Source of the DNA: Microbispora sp. H13382
GTDB taxonomy: Bacteria; Actinomycetota; Actinomycetes; Streptosporangiales; Streptosporangiaceae
NCBI RefSeq assembly: GCF_014161445.1
Contig: NZ_JABBXA010000011.1
Coordinates: 186,001 to 250,000 of the forward strand
Reading direction: 5' to 3'
DNA: 64,000 bases
This document shows positions 36,472 to 45,056 of the stretch, in pieces. The notes under the pieces are model-generated. The model did not search any database. It was not told the origin of the DNA and saw nothing but the letters and a program-made list of their open reading frames with translations. Positions within the stretch are counted from its first letter, which is position 1; every line of letters begins with the position of its first letter. A program made the position numbers and the translations under genes.

Positions 36472-37161
36472 GTGCGGAGTGTGGGTGCCACACGCCAAGC
36501 GGAAGACGGTGCACGGCCGGCGCGCCGCAGGCTCAGCGTCGATCGGCGGCGGGAAGAGCTCATCGCCGCCGCGCTCGAGCTGTTCAGCAGGCACGACGCA
36601 GAGGACGTCTCGATCGACGACGTGGCGGCTTCCGCGGGCGCGTCGCGGGCGCTCGTCTACCACTACTTCGGCGGCAAGCAGGAGCTCTACGTGGCGGCCC
36701 TGCGCAGCGCGGCGGCCGAACTGCGGGCACGGTTACAGCCGCAGGGCGAGGGCGGCCCGCTGGAGCAGCTCACCTCGGGGCTGACGCGGTACTTCGACTT
36801 CGTCGAGGAGCACGCGGCCGGCTTCGCCGCGTTGCTCAGGGGAGGACCGGCCAACCGTGCCGGGGAGATCGGCGAGATCGTCGACGGGGTGCGCCAGCGT
36901 ATGCTGCGCATGATCGTTCATCAGATGGGGGTCGACGCGCCCGGTCCGGCGTTGCGCGTCACGCTGAGGTCGTGGGTCGCCTCGGTGGAGACGGCCGGCC
37001 TCGACTGGCTGGAGCACCGCGACATGGAGCGGGCCGAGCTGGAGCGCCTGCTGGTGGACCAGATGGTCGCGCTCCTGCGGACGGCGAGCGGGCACGATCC
37101 CGGGGTGCGGGTGCTGCTGGAGACCCTGCTGCCCGCCACGAACCGTGAGGCCGTTCCCTGA
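36472..37161 (+). CDS. TetR-family transcriptional regulator
   Basis: A 229-residue protein. The N-terminal DNA-binding domain reads RREELIAAALELFSRHDAEDVSIDDVAASAGASRALVYHYFGGKQELYVAAL, and the C-terminal helical ligand domain has TRYFDFVEEHAAGFAALLRGG and SWVASVETAGLDWLEH. GTG 36472 is chosen, with GAGGGAC about ten bases before; GTG 36481 is possible. It is divergent from the LacI gene with a 213-base gap and no effector gene beside it, so its target is not evident. Confidence 0.9.
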   Translation: MRSVGATRQAEDGARPARRRLSVDRRREELIAAALELFSRHDAEDVSIDDVAASAGASRALVYHYFGGKQELYVAALRSAAAELRARLQPQGEGGPLEQLTSGLTRYFDFVEEHAAGFAALLRGGPANRAGEIGEIVDGVRQRMLRMIVHQMGVDAPGPALRVTLRSWVASVETAGLDWLEHRDMERAELERLLVDQMVALLRTASGHDPGVRVLLETLLPATNREAVP

Positions 37162-37564
37162 TCCGTCGGGAAAGCCCCCGGGACGTCCGGAGAGCGCCCC
37201 AAGGTACGGCGGTCAGGACGACGTACGCATGGGGAGAGGGGAACCGCCGGGGAGGCGGAAGGACCGGGCGTTCACGCGGGGAGGCGCCGGGCGGGCGGCG
37301 CCGACCCCCAGATTCCTCCCATGACGGGGTAGCGGTCATGGGAGTGTGACATCTCCGTCCCAGATGAGGACGGCTTGTCGCCTCCGGCTGAGGCAGCCGG
37401 ATGCGGGCGAGGACGACCGGGCCCTGACCGATGCCCCTGCGGGGCAGGTGCGGACAGTGCGTGCCGGTTGCGGCCGGCGGTCCCCTCGCTGTGTCCGATG
37501 ACGGACGCGCTCACATCCCCGACGCGAGCGCGCCGTTGTTCCCCCCTGGCGTGACGGCCACGTC
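37162..37564. other. Intergenic region with one strong hairpin
   Basis: Between the convergent TetR and bldC genes, 403 bases hold no supported gene. A perfect 10-bp inverted repeat, CTCCCATGAC (37316-37325) and GTCATGGGAG (37335-37344) with a 9-base loop, could end transcription from either side, but it is about 155 bases from the TetR stop. Open frames here lack starts and coding bias. Confidence 0.55.
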
Positions 37565-37768
37565 CTACTCGGACCGCTGCTGCGGAATGCCCGCGAGCAG
37601 CGCCCGGACCTCGGTCTCCCGGTAGCGCCGGTGACCGCCGAGGGTGCGGATGGACGTCAACTTGCCCGCCTTCGCCCACCGCGTCACGGTCTTGGGGTCG
37701 ACGCGGAACATCGTGGCGACCTCCGCCGGGGTGAGCAGTGGCTCGGCCTCGGGTGTACGAGCTGACAT
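37565..37768 (-). CDS. bldC: BldC, MerR-like developmental regulator
   Basis: A 67-residue protein consisting of one winged-helix DNA-binding domain related to MerR. It starts MSARTPEAEPLLTPAEVATMFRVDPKTVTRWAKAGKLTSIRTLGGHRRYRETEV, nearly identical to Streptomyces BldC as I remember it. BldC binds direct repeats cooperatively and controls the switch from vegetative growth to development. ATG 37768 with GGAGGAG upstream fits the known short form; the longer frame to 37996 is upstream sequence. The order bldC, hypothetical, vdh, DUF3073, purM, purF is that of Streptomyces coelicolor. Confidence 0.95.
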   Translation of the reverse strand: MSARTPEAEPLLTPAEVATMFRVDPKTVTRWAKAGKLTSIRTLGGHRRYRETEVRALLAGIPQQRSE

Positions 37769-38251
37769 TTGTGCGGCCTCTCCTCCGTGTGGACCGCCGG
37801 CAGCGATCCTGCGACTTGTCTGGCGCAAAGTGCCCCCAGCCGGCAATCTCTGCCCGTCGTGTCGCTCAGAGACGCGTCCGACGGCGGTGAGGACGGGCTC
37901 GTAGCTCTCCGCTACGGGCTCCTCCTCCGCCGCTGTGCGGGGCACCTCTCTGGACCGCTCCGATCGGGTAAATCTTGTCGGTCGTGGCACTGTCACGGAT
38001 GTCCTTCAATGATCCAAAACGTGCGGTTTCTAGGATCATTTACGGCATCACCCGATGTGACCATACAGCCACGTAGCGCGATTGGCGAGCCCTTAGGGCA
38101 CAACGTCTCGACCACGGGTTGATGTCACGCTGGGTGATTCTAGCGACACGTTTCGTGGTATCGCAGTGAAAACGGCAAACTACTCAGTTCGTAGATGTGA
38201 GATCGACTATGTCATGACCAGAATCGGCAGGTCGGGCCACCTTCATGACCG
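37769..38251. other. Long bldC upstream region
   Basis: These 483 bases between the bldC start and the stop of the hypothetical gene at 38252 are less GC-rich than their surroundings and contain no supported gene. They hold the palindrome at 38008-38040 and should contain the bldC promoter and a long leader. Confidence 0.6.
38008..38040. promoter_or_regulatory. Hyphenated palindrome upstream of bldC
   Basis: AATGATCC (38008-38015) and GGATCATT (38033-38040) are a perfect 8-bp inverted repeat with a 17-base spacer, about 240 bases before the bldC start. Inner AAAC/GTTT bases extend it imperfectly. It may be an operator or an RNA hairpin in the bldC leader. Confidence 0.5.
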
Positions 38252-39148
38252 TCAGTTTGCCGACTCCAGGGCGCGGATCGACCTCCAGCGGAGAATCACC
38301 CGCTGATACATCGCGAAGGCAAGTTCTTCCTGACCGTTGTCCAAACCCGCGAGGGCCGTCGCCACCTCGGCCACGGACTGGTCGCCCTGCAGTGTCCTGT
38401 CGTCCATCAGGTGGACGAGGCCGCCGTAGTCGAGTTCCACCAGCGAGTGGGGGTGGAACTCCTCCAGCCAGCGGCCCACCTCCTCGACCTCGGTGAGGGC
38501 CGCCACCTGACCGACGTGCCTGCGGATCACCACCAGCGCCCGGGCCACCCGGCGGCGGGCCTGTGCCATCGAGGTGACGTACAGCATGTTCCTGGGCGGG
38601 GCGGCGGTGGTCTGCGCGCCCGGCTCGGCCGGCTGCTCCGAGCCCAGCACGAGCCACCGCTCGGCCGAGTCGAACGGCACGAACCACGAGATCGGCACGT
38701 GCCAGGCGCCCGTGCGGATGTGGGTCCGCAGCGACCGCTCTTCGCGCTTGAACCGGTCGAAGTCGTCGGCGGTCTGCTCCGCGATGGCCTGGGGGACGAA
38801 CCGGGAGGACAGCTTCACCGGCACGCTTCCGCGGAACGACGCGAACGCCAGCCACGACCGCAGCCTGCTCTGCCACGGGCAGACGTACAGCGTCTCCTCC
38901 ACCCGGCGCAGGTACGCGTTGGGGCTCTCCCGCTCGGGCGCCGGCAGCGGCGGGACGGACAGCAGGCGGCGGACCGCCTCGCCGTGTTCGACCTCGAGCG
39001 CCCCCGCCCGGCGCGGCCGGTCGCGTGATTCGCAGTACCGGGCCCACCGAGCTTGATCCTGAGGGGCGAAAGCGGTCAGCGGCTCGTACACACGGAGATA
39101 GGCGGCGTAGGGGAGCACACCAGAATCGTGCCACGCCGCCGGACGCAT
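38252..39148 (-). CDS. Conserved actinobacterial hypothetical (between bldC and vdh)
   Basis: A 298-residue protein, the positional equivalent of the hypothetical gene between vdh and bldC in Streptomyces coelicolor. It begins near LPYAAYLRVYEPLTAF, has a conserved YVCPWQSRLRSWLAFASFR segment with one Cys and many Trp, and a helical C-terminus (MAQARRRVARALVVIRRHVGQ, EELAFAMYQRVILRWRSI). No enzyme motif is seen. ATG 39148 is used; GTG 39118 directly before LPYAAYL is an alternative. Conservation of the neighbourhood suggests a housekeeping role, which is inference. Confidence 0.85.
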   Translation of the reverse strand: MRPAAWHDSGVLPYAAYLRVYEPLTAFAPQDQARWARYCESRDRPRRAGALEVEHGEAVRRLLSVPPLPAPERESPNAYLRRVEETLYVCPWQSRLRSWLAFASFRGSVPVKLSSRFVPQAIAEQTADDFDRFKREERSLRTHIRTGAWHVPISWFVPFDSAERWLVLGSEQPAEPGAQTTAAPPRNMLYVTSMAQARRRVARALVVIRRHVGQVAALTEVEEVGRWLEEFHPHSLVELDYGGLVHLMDDRTLQGDQSVAEVATALAGLDNGQEELAFAMYQRVILRWRSIRALESAN

Positions 39149-39252
39149 GTGCAGCACCACCCAGGGTTTTCATGATCGTTTCGCGGGTGTATCGGATAAG
39201 CTGAAGTCCGATCGCCGCAACGAGGCGGCGTACACGATCAGGAGTCACCACC

Positions 39253-40371
39253 GTGACCGACGTTTTCGGGCTGTCCCACAAGGACTCCGGCTCGGGCGAC
39301 GACGCGAACCCCGTCCAGCCGGTGCGACACGAGCAGGTCGTCTTCTGCTCCGACGAGCGAAGCGGCCTCTACGCCATCATCGCGATCTACAGCACCGCCC
39401 TCGGACCGGGGCTCGGCGGCACCCGGTTCTATCCCTACGAGAGCGAGCAGGCCGCGCTCGCCGACGCGCTCAACCTCTCGCGGGCCATGGCCTACAAGAA
39501 CGCGCTGGCCGGCCTCGACCACGGGGGCGCCAAGGCCGTCATCATCGGCGACCCCGCCACCGACAAGAGCGAGGCCCTGCTGCGGGCCTACGGCAGGTTC
39601 GTCCAGTCGCTGGGCGGCCGCTACTACACCGCCTGCGACGTGGGCACCTACAGCGAGGACATGGACGTGGTGGCGCGCGAGTGCTCCTACGTCACCGGCC
39701 GCACCCAGGCCCACGGCGGCGCCGGCGACTCCTCCATCCTCACCGCTTTCGGCGTGTTCCAGGGCATGCGGGCCGCCGCCGACCACGTGTACGGCGCCTC
39801 CTCCCTGCGCGGCAGGCGGGTCGGGGTCGAGGGGGTCGGCAAGGTCGGCCACCGCCTGGTCGACCACCTGATCGAGGACGGGGCCGAGGTCGTGATCTGC
39901 GACGTCGACGAGCAGGCCGTCGAACGGGTGCGCCGGCGCCACCCCGCCGTCGAGATCGTGGCCGACGCCGCCACGCTCGCGGCGTCCGACGTCGACGTGT
40001 ACGCGCCCTGCGCCCTCGGCGGCGCGCTGGACGACGAGACCGTCCCCCGGCTCAAGGCGAGGATCGTCTGCGGCGGCGCCAACAACCAGCTCGCCCATCC
40101 CGGCGTCGAGAAGCAGCTCGCCGAGCGGGGCATCCTGTACGCGCCGGACTACGTCGTGAACTCGGGCGGGGTCATCCAGGTGGCCGACGAGATCGAGGGC
40201 TTCGACATGGACCGGGCCCGCGCGCGGGCCGCGAGGATCTTCGACACGACCTTGAAGATCTTCCGCTCCGCCGATGAGGAAGGCGTCCCTCCCGCGGTCG
40301 CAGCGGATAGGCTGGCAGAGCGGAGAATGTCAGAAATCGGTCGGCTAAGGGGTATTTGGCTCCGGCGCTGA
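39253..40371 (+). CDS. vdh: Valine/leucine dehydrogenase
   Basis: A 372-residue NAD-dependent amino acid dehydrogenase of the Glu/Leu/Phe/Val family, which deaminates branched-chain amino acids to 2-oxoacids. The N-terminal catalytic domain has [26 protein letters not shown] (catalytic Lys) and [11 protein letters not shown]. The C-terminal Rossmann domain has [26 protein letters not shown] and [15 protein letters not shown] 39253 has AGGAG upstream. Gene order next to bldC and DUF3073 matches Streptomyces vdh. Its 2-oxoacid products would feed the dehydrogenase complex at 59.5 kb if that is of the branched-chain type. Confidence 0.93.
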   Translation: MTDVFGLSHKDSGSGDDANPVQPVRHEQVVFCSDERSGLYAIIAIYSTALGPGLGGTRFYPYESEQAALADALNLSRAMAYKNALAGLDHGGAKAVIIGDPATDKSEALLRAYGRFVQSLGGRYYTACDVGTYSEDMDVVARECSYVTGRTQAHGGAGDSSILTAFGVFQGMRAAADHVYGASSLRGRRVGVEGVGKVGHRLVDHLIEDGAEVVICDVDEQAVERVRRRHPAVEIVADAATLAASDVDVYAPCALGGALDDETVPRLKARIVCGGANNQLAHPGVEKQLAERGILYAPDYVVNSGGVIQVADEIEGFDMDRARARAARIFDTTLKIFRSADEEGVPPAVAADRLAERRMSEIGRLRGIWLRR

Positions 40372-40522
40372 CCGCCGCCGCTCGTACGACGTACCGAGCG
40401 GCGCACAAACCAGGTACGGTAATAGGCGAACGAGAGACTGACGCCTGAAGTCAGGTGGCGTCGGTGCGCGGTGCGTTAGTGACGAGGGGTCGGGCACGAC
40501 CCCGCATGAGGGGGTCGAGCCA

Positions 40523-40753
40523 ATGGGGCGCGGCCGAGCCAAGGCCAAGCAGGTCAAGGTCGCCCGTCAGCTGAAGTACAACAGCGGCGGGACGGATCTT
40601 GAGCGCCTGCGCGCGGAGCTCGGAGTCGTGGACGCCGACGATTCCGGCCACAGTGACGAGCATGACCCTTACGAAGAGTTGGCTGATCGCTACGCCGATT
40701 ACGGGGTCGTCGACGACGAAGACGGCGAGGACGATCGCCGTGGGCGGCGTTGA
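40523..40753 (+). CDS. DUF3073 family protein
   Basis: A 76-residue protein with a basic, strongly conserved N-terminus (MGRGRAKAKQVKVARQLKYNSGGTDLERL) and a very acidic C-terminus (DPYEELADRYADYGVVDDEDGEDD). This is the DUF3073 family, found almost only in actinobacteria and located next to purM as here. Function is unknown; the basic head suggests nucleic-acid or ribosome contact. The terminator at 40780 closes it. Confidence 0.92.
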   Translation: MGRGRAKAKQVKVARQLKYNSGGTDLERLRAELGVVDADDSGHSDEHDPYEELADRYADYGVVDDEDGEDDRRGRR

Positions 40754-40779
40754 CCCGGTTCTGATCGCCAGGTGAGTGA

Positions 40780-40803
40780 CCCGGCGGGGACGTTCCCGCC
40801 GGG
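40780..40803 (+). terminator. Intrinsic terminator after DUF3073 gene
   Basis: CCCGGCGGG (40780-40788) pairs with CCCGCCGGG (40795-40803), a perfect 9-bp stem with a 6-base loop, followed by TTGCTTTCT. Confidence 0.8.
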
Positions 40804-41255
40804 TTGCTTTCTCATATCGGCGACTCGTGCTCCCTCGAGCCTCACCGTTCGCGTGAGAGTTCTCGTACGGTGCCACGGTCGCCGTCGGCCATGCCCTGTG
40901 GCGATGGGGTCGCGGCAGTCGTGCCGTCGGCGTGTTTCCGCGTTCCCACGGGCGGCTGGTCCGTGCGCTCACGTCTCCACGGGCCCATGAACCGAGCGTG
41001 AGCCTCCGGCGAGTCCGGCGCGCCGGTCGGCTCGGCACAGCTCGGCTCCCGGGCGGGCTGCCACCGTCGGCGCCCGCTGCCGTCGTGCCCTGCCCTGTCA
41101 CGGCCGTGCGACGTCCAGCCGGCGAAGGCACTGCCGACGTGGTTCCCAGTGGGCCGTTCTCCCGGTGATGACGTGGCTGAGCGGCCGCCGCTGCCTGGCG
41201 GCAGGCGACGGCCGTCACGCGCCGAGAGCCAAATGGGGCCGGGGAACCCGGGACC
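40804..41255. other. Intergenic region, nothing recognised
   Basis: Between the DUF3073 terminator and the convergent end of purM, 452 bases contain only short open frames without starts, ribosome sites or codon bias. No RNA gene or clear repeat was seen. Confidence 0.5.
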
Positions 41256-42284
41256 TCACCGGCGGAAACGGGCTTGCCCCTCCCCGGGGACGACCTCGCC
41301 CAGCACCCACGCGGGCAGGCCGCGTCCGGTCAGCAACGCGAGTGCCTTGTCGGCCTCCGCCGCCGGGACGATCGCGCACATGCCCACGCCGAGGTTGAAC
41401 GTCTTGTCCATCTCCTCCTGGGGCACGCCGCCGCGCCCGGCCAGCACCTCGAAGATCGCGGGCGGCGTCCAGGAGTCACGGTCGAGCAGGGCGTCCACCG
41501 TGCCGGGCAGGGACCTGGCGAGGTTGGCCGCCAGCCCGCCGCCGGTGATGTGGGCCAGGGCGTGCACCTCGGTCTCGCGGATGAGCGCCAGGCAGTCGAG
41601 CGAGTAGATGCGGGTGGGCTCGAGCAGTTCCTCGCCGAGCGTACGGCCCAGCTCGGGCAGCTCCTGCTCCAGGCCCAGCCCGGCGGTCTTGATCACGTGC
41701 CTGACCAGCGAGTATCCGTTGGAGTGGACGCCGCTGGAGGCCAGTCCGAGCACCACGTCCCCCGGCGCGACCCGGTCGGGACCGAGCAGCTCGTCGGCCT
41801 CGACGACCCCGGTGCCCGCGCCCGCGAGGTCGTACTCGTCGGGGCCCATCGCCCCGGGGTGTTCGGCGGTCTCCCCGCCGACGAGCGCGCAGCCCGCGAG
41901 CCGGCAGCCCTCGGCCACGCCGCCCACGATGTCGGCGATCCGCTCGGGCACGACCTTGCCGCACGCGATGTAGTCGGTCATGAACAGCGGCTCGGCCCCG
42001 CAGACCACAAGGTCGTCGACGACCATGCCGACGAGGTCGATGCCGATCGTGTCGTGCTTGCCGAGCTGCTGGGCCAGCATGACCTTGGTGCCCACGCCGT
42101 CGGTGGACGTGGCCAGCAGCGGCCTGCGGTAGCGCAGGAACGCCGAGGCGTCGAAGAGACCGGCGAAGCCGCTGACGTCGTCCACGACCTCCGGGCGCCT
42201 GGACCGCGCCACGCGCGACTTCATCAGTTCGACGGCGCGGTCGCCCGCCTCGATGTCGACGCCGGCGTCGGCGTAGCTGGTCAT
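41256..42284 (-). CDS. purM: Phosphoribosylformylglycinamidine cyclo-ligase (AIR synthetase)
   Basis: A 342-residue enzyme for step five of purine synthesis, closing the imidazole ring of FGAM with ATP to give AIR. Motifs are SYADAGVDIEAGDRAVELMK at the start, LLATSTDGVGTKVMLA, the family DLVGMVVDDLVVCGAEPLFMTDY, ALVGGETAEHPG and GLASSGVHSNGYSLVR. Length is normal. Its ATG overlaps the purF stop by four bases (ATGA), so the two are cotranslated. It ends convergent to the DUF3073 gene. Confidence 0.96.
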   Translation of the reverse strand: MTSYADAGVDIEAGDRAVELMKSRVARSRRPEVVDDVSGFAGLFDASAFLRYRRPLLATSTDGVGTKVMLAQQLGKHDTIGIDLVGMVVDDLVVCGAEPLFMTDYIACGKVVPERIADIVGGVAEGCRLAGCALVGGETAEHPGAMGPDEYDLAGAGTGVVEADELLGPDRVAPGDVVLGLASSGVHSNGYSLVRHVIKTAGLGLEQELPELGRTLGEELLEPTRIYSLDCLALIRETEVHALAHITGGGLAANLARSLPGTVDALLDRDSWTPPAIFEVLAGRGGVPQEEMDKTFNLGVGMCAIVPAAEADKALALLTGRGLPAWVLGEVVPGEGQARFRR

Positions 42285-43717
42285 CGCTGGGCCTCCAGCA
42301 CGAACTTGCCCACTCTGTCGTCCTCGATGGGAATGGGGTACTCACCGGTGAAGCAGGCGCGGCAGAGCCGGTCGGCCGGCAGCGTCGTCGCCCGGGTGAG
42401 CCCGTCGAGGGAGATGTACCCCAGGGAGTCGGCGCCGAGCGAGGCGCGGATCTCCTCGACCGACAGCGACCCGGCGATCAGCTCCGCGCGGGTGGCGAAG
42501 TCGATGCCGTAGAAGCACGGCCAGGCGACCGGGGGCGAGGAGATCCGGACGTGGACCTCGGTCGCCCCGGCCTCGCGCAGCATCTTCACGATGGCCCGCT
42601 GGGTGTTGCCGCGGACGATCGAGTCGTCCACGACCACCAGGCGCTTGCCCTCGATGACCTCGCGCAGCGGGTTGAGCTTGAGGCGGATGCCGAGCTGCCG
42701 GATCGTCTGCGACGGCTGGATGAACGTGCGGCCGACGTAGGAGTTCTTCACCAGGCCCTGGCCGTACGGGATGCCGCTCTGCTCGGCGTAGCCGATGGCG
42801 GCGGGGGTGCCGGACTCGGGCGTGGGGATGACGAGGTCGGCTTCCACCGGGTGCTCGCGGGCCAGCACGCGGCCGACCTCGACCCGGGTGGACTGCACGC
42901 CGCGCCCGGCGATCGTGGTGTCGGGCCGGGCGAGGTAGACGTACTCGAACAGGCAGCCCTTGGGCTCGGCCGGTGCGAAGCGGCGCGAGCGGACGCCGCG
43001 CTCGTCGATGGTGAGCAGTTCGCCGGGCTCGATCTCGCGGATGAACGACGCGCCGACGATGTCGAGGGCCGCGGTCTCGGAGGCGACCACCCAGCCGCGC
43101 TCCAGCCGGCCCAGCACCAGCGGGCGGATGCCCTGCGGGTCGCGGGCGGCGAACAGCGTCGTCTCGTTCATCCAGACGAGCGAGTAGGCGCCCTTGATCT
43201 CGGGAAGCAGTTCGGCCGCCACGTCCTCGACCGGGCGCGAGGAGTCCTGCGCGAGCAGCGCGGTGAGCACCTCGGTGTCGGTCGTCGCGCGGGTGGAGCC
43301 CGGCGCGAGCCGTTCGGCCAGGTGGGCGGTATTGATCAGGTTGCCGTTGTGGGCGAGCGCGAGCCCGCCGCCGTCGGTCGAGCTCAGCGTGGGCTGCGCG
43401 TTCTCCCAGACACTCGATCCGGTCGTGGAGTAACGGCAGTGCCCGATGGACAGGTGCCCGCGCAGGGTGCCGAGGATCGACTCGTCGAAGACCTGGGCCA
43501 CCAGGCCCATGTCCTTGTAGACGAGGATGCGGCTGCCCTCGCTGACCGCGATGCCCGCGGACTCCTGTCCACGGTGCTGCAACGCGTAGAGGCCGTAGTA
43601 GGTGAGTTTGGAGACGTCCTCCCCGGGCGCCCATACGCCGAAGACGCCACAGGCGTCCTTCGGAGCGCGGTCCTGGGGGTCGAGGTCATGGCCCAGCCGG
43701 CCGTCGCCCTTCAACAC
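42281..43717 (-). CDS. purF: Amidophosphoribosyltransferase
   Basis: A 478-residue enzyme of the first committed purine step, making phosphoribosylamine from PRPP and glutamine. The N-terminal glutaminase (Ntn) domain begins at the catalytic Cys in DACGVFGVW after a propeptide-like GDGRLGHDL segment; ALQHRGQESAGIAV, GHCRYSTTG and AHNGNLIN follow. The phosphoribosyltransferase domain has the PRPP loop LVVVDDSIVRGNTQ, and C-terminal cysteines (CRACFTGEYP) fit the Fe-S type. GTG 43717 matches the usual start; an ATG at 43762 is unlikely. A promoter at 43725-43752 would start transcription at or near this GTG. Confidence 0.95.
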   Translation of the reverse strand: MLKGDGRLGHDLDPQDRAPKDACGVFGVWAPGEDVSKLTYYGLYALQHRGQESAGIAVSEGSRILVYKDMGLVAQVFDESILGTLRGHLSIGHCRYSTTGSSVWENAQPTLSSTDGGGLALAHNGNLINTAHLAERLAPGSTRATTDTEVLTALLAQDSSRPVEDVAAELLPEIKGAYSLVWMNETTLFAARDPQGIRPLVLGRLERGWVVASETAALDIVGASFIREIEPGELLTIDERGVRSRRFAPAEPKGCLFEYVYLARPDTTIAGRGVQSTRVEVGRVLAREHPVEADLVIPTPESGTPAAIGYAEQSGIPYGQGLVKNSYVGRTFIQPSQTIRQLGIRLKLNPLREVIEGKRLVVVDDSIVRGNTQRAIVKMLREAGATEVHVRISSPPVAWPCFYGIDFATRAELIAGSLSVEEIRASLGADSLGYISLDGLTRATTLPADRLCRACFTGEYPIPIEDDRVGKFVLEAQR

Positions 43718-43724
43718 GTACTTG

Positions 43725-43752
43725 AGTCTATTTGGGCATTGGCGCTGCTCAA
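43725..43752 (-). promoter_or_regulatory. Candidate purF promoter giving a leaderless mRNA
   Basis: On the minus strand TTGAGC (43752-43747) and TAGACT (43730-43725) are 16 bases apart and resemble housekeeping -35 and -10 elements. The -10 ends seven bases before the purF GTG, which itself lacks a Shine-Dalgarno sequence, so the transcript could begin at the start codon. Confidence 0.45.
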
Positions 43753-43880
43753 ACCGGGGCATGCCTGTGAGGTGCCGGAAGCATCACCCGCTCTTTGCCG
43801 TGTCGTCCCTGCTCACACGCGGATTTCGGGGGAGCCTGAGCTTTCGGGCAGGCCCCAGAATCGGTACGGGAGGGATCATC

Positions 43881-44510
43881 GTGGCGACACCCCACGACCC
43901 CGGGCAGCCGCGGGAGCCGTACGGCCCGGAGGGGCGGGAGCCGTCGGCGGGGATGCCCGAAGGACCCGGCGAACCCCGGCGGCCCCATGAGCCTCCGGCC
44001 CCCGGGACGCCCGGCCAGGGCCCGTCCGGAGGGACGTGGAGCGGACCCGGAGGCCCGCCCTACGGACAGCCGCCGTATGGGGAGCCTCCCTCCGGACAAC
44101 CGCCATATGGGCAGCCGCCGTACGGGGGGCCGCTGCCGCCGCCTCCGGCGCCGGGCGGACCTCCCGGTGGGCCCTGGGGGCCCCAGCCGGGCGGCGGGCT
44201 CGGGACCGCCGCGCTGGTGCTCGGGATCTGCTCGCTCGTCCTGCTGCTGGTCTGCGGCGTCGGCACGCTCGTGGCGGTCGTCGGACTCGTCCTCGGCATC
44301 GTGGCGATCGTGCGGAACTCCAACAGGCGCAGGGCGGTCGGCGGGCTGGTGCTGAGCGGGCTGACGCTGGTGCTCGCCCTGGTCATCGGGGTGATTTTCT
44401 ACACCTGGTTCCAGACCAGGCATGTCGGCGAGTGCTTCGACCGCCGGCTCTATCCCACCCAGGAGGACGCGCAGCGCTGCGTGGAGGACCGGCTCGCCGG
44501 GCCGCGATAA
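43881..44510 (+). CDS. DUF4190-like membrane protein with Pro/Gly/Tyr-rich N-terminus
   Basis: A 209-residue protein. The first 110 residues are low-complexity with PPYGQPPYGEPP-type repeats. Two membrane helices follow (GTAALVLGICSLVLLLVCGVGTLVAVVGLVLGIVAIVRN and VGGLVLSGLTLVLALVIGVIFYTWF), the DUF4190 hairpin pattern, then a short extracytoplasmic tail with two Cys (GECFDRRLY, AQRCVED). GTG 43881 has GGGAGGG seven bases before. The repeat tail could mediate assembly or wall contact, but the function is unknown. It is divergent from purF. Confidence 0.88.
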   Translation: MATPHDPGQPREPYGPEGREPSAGMPEGPGEPRRPHEPPAPGTPGQGPSGGTWSGPGGPPYGQPPYGEPPSGQPPYGQPPYGGPLPPPPAPGGPPGGPWGPQPGGGLGTAALVLGICSLVLLLVCGVGTLVAVVGLVLGIVAIVRNSNRRRAVGGLVLSGLTLVLALVIGVIFYTWFQTRHVGECFDRRLYPTQEDAQRCVEDRLAGPR

Positions 44511-44523
44511 CCCGGGGCGGAGG

Positions 44524-44964
44524 TCACCAGAGAGGCAGCAGCGCGGACAGGTCGGCCCGGGAGCCGCTGGCCGAGATCTTCCCGGCGTCGGTGGCGCCGG
44601 TCCAGGACAACCGGCCCGTGGCCAGTTCGAGCCAGGTGCGGGGGTCGGTCTCGATGACGTTGGGCGGGGTGCCCCGGGTGTGCCGGGGCCCTTCCACGCA
44701 CTGCACGGCGGCGTACGGCGGGATTCGCACCTCCACCGACCGGCCCGGCGCCCGCGCGGCCAGCTCGTCCAGCAGGTGCCGCACGGCGACTCGGGCGGCG
44801 GTCCTGACCGGCGTGAGCCCGGCCTCGTAGGCGTCGAGCACGGCCAGCACGCACGCGTTCCCCGCCGCGCTCCCGGGGCCGTCGAACGGCGGCCGTCCGA
44901 GATCGGCGAGCTGGGCGTCGAGCGCCTCTCTGATCTTCCCCGGGTCGAGTCTGCGTACCGGCAC
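44524..44964 (-). CDS. Sterol-carrier (SCP-2-like) family protein
   Basis: A 146-residue protein matching the small actinobacterial sterol-carrier family found beside the purF-purM region in Streptomyces. It has [19 protein letters not shown] at the start, [34 protein letters not shown] in the beta core, and [35 protein letters not shown] at the end, typical of the SCP2 hydrophobic-pocket fold. It probably binds a lipid-like ligand. GTG 44964 lacks a clear ribosome site. It is convergent to the DUF4190 gene with a 13-base gap. Confidence 0.85.
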   Translation of the reverse strand: MPVRRLDPGKIREALDAQLADLGRPPFDGPGSAAGNACVLAVLDAYEAGLTPVRTAARVAVRHLLDELAARAPGRSVEVRIPPYAAVQCVEGPRHTRGTPPNVIETDPRTWLELATGRLSWTGATDAGKISASGSRADLSALLPLW

Positions 44965-45018
44965 CGGCCCATTGTCCAGGATTCCGCCTCCGCTCGATTT
45001 CGCTGCGGCTCGGCCGTT

Positions 45019-45054
45019 CCCCGTACGGCTCCGCACGCGCGGAGCCGTACGGGG
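45019..45054. terminator. 16-bp hairpin terminator
   Basis: CCCCGTACGGCTCCGC (45019-45034) pairs perfectly with 45039-45054 around an ACGC loop. It lies directly after the stop of the minus-strand MFS gene at 45057. Two CCGTACGG octamers form part of the arms. Confidence 0.8.
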
Positions 45055-45056
45055 AC

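Noticed and set aside
40804..41255. Possible small genes in the purM downstream gap
   Set aside because: Only short frames without starts or codon bias occur, and none resembles a known protein.
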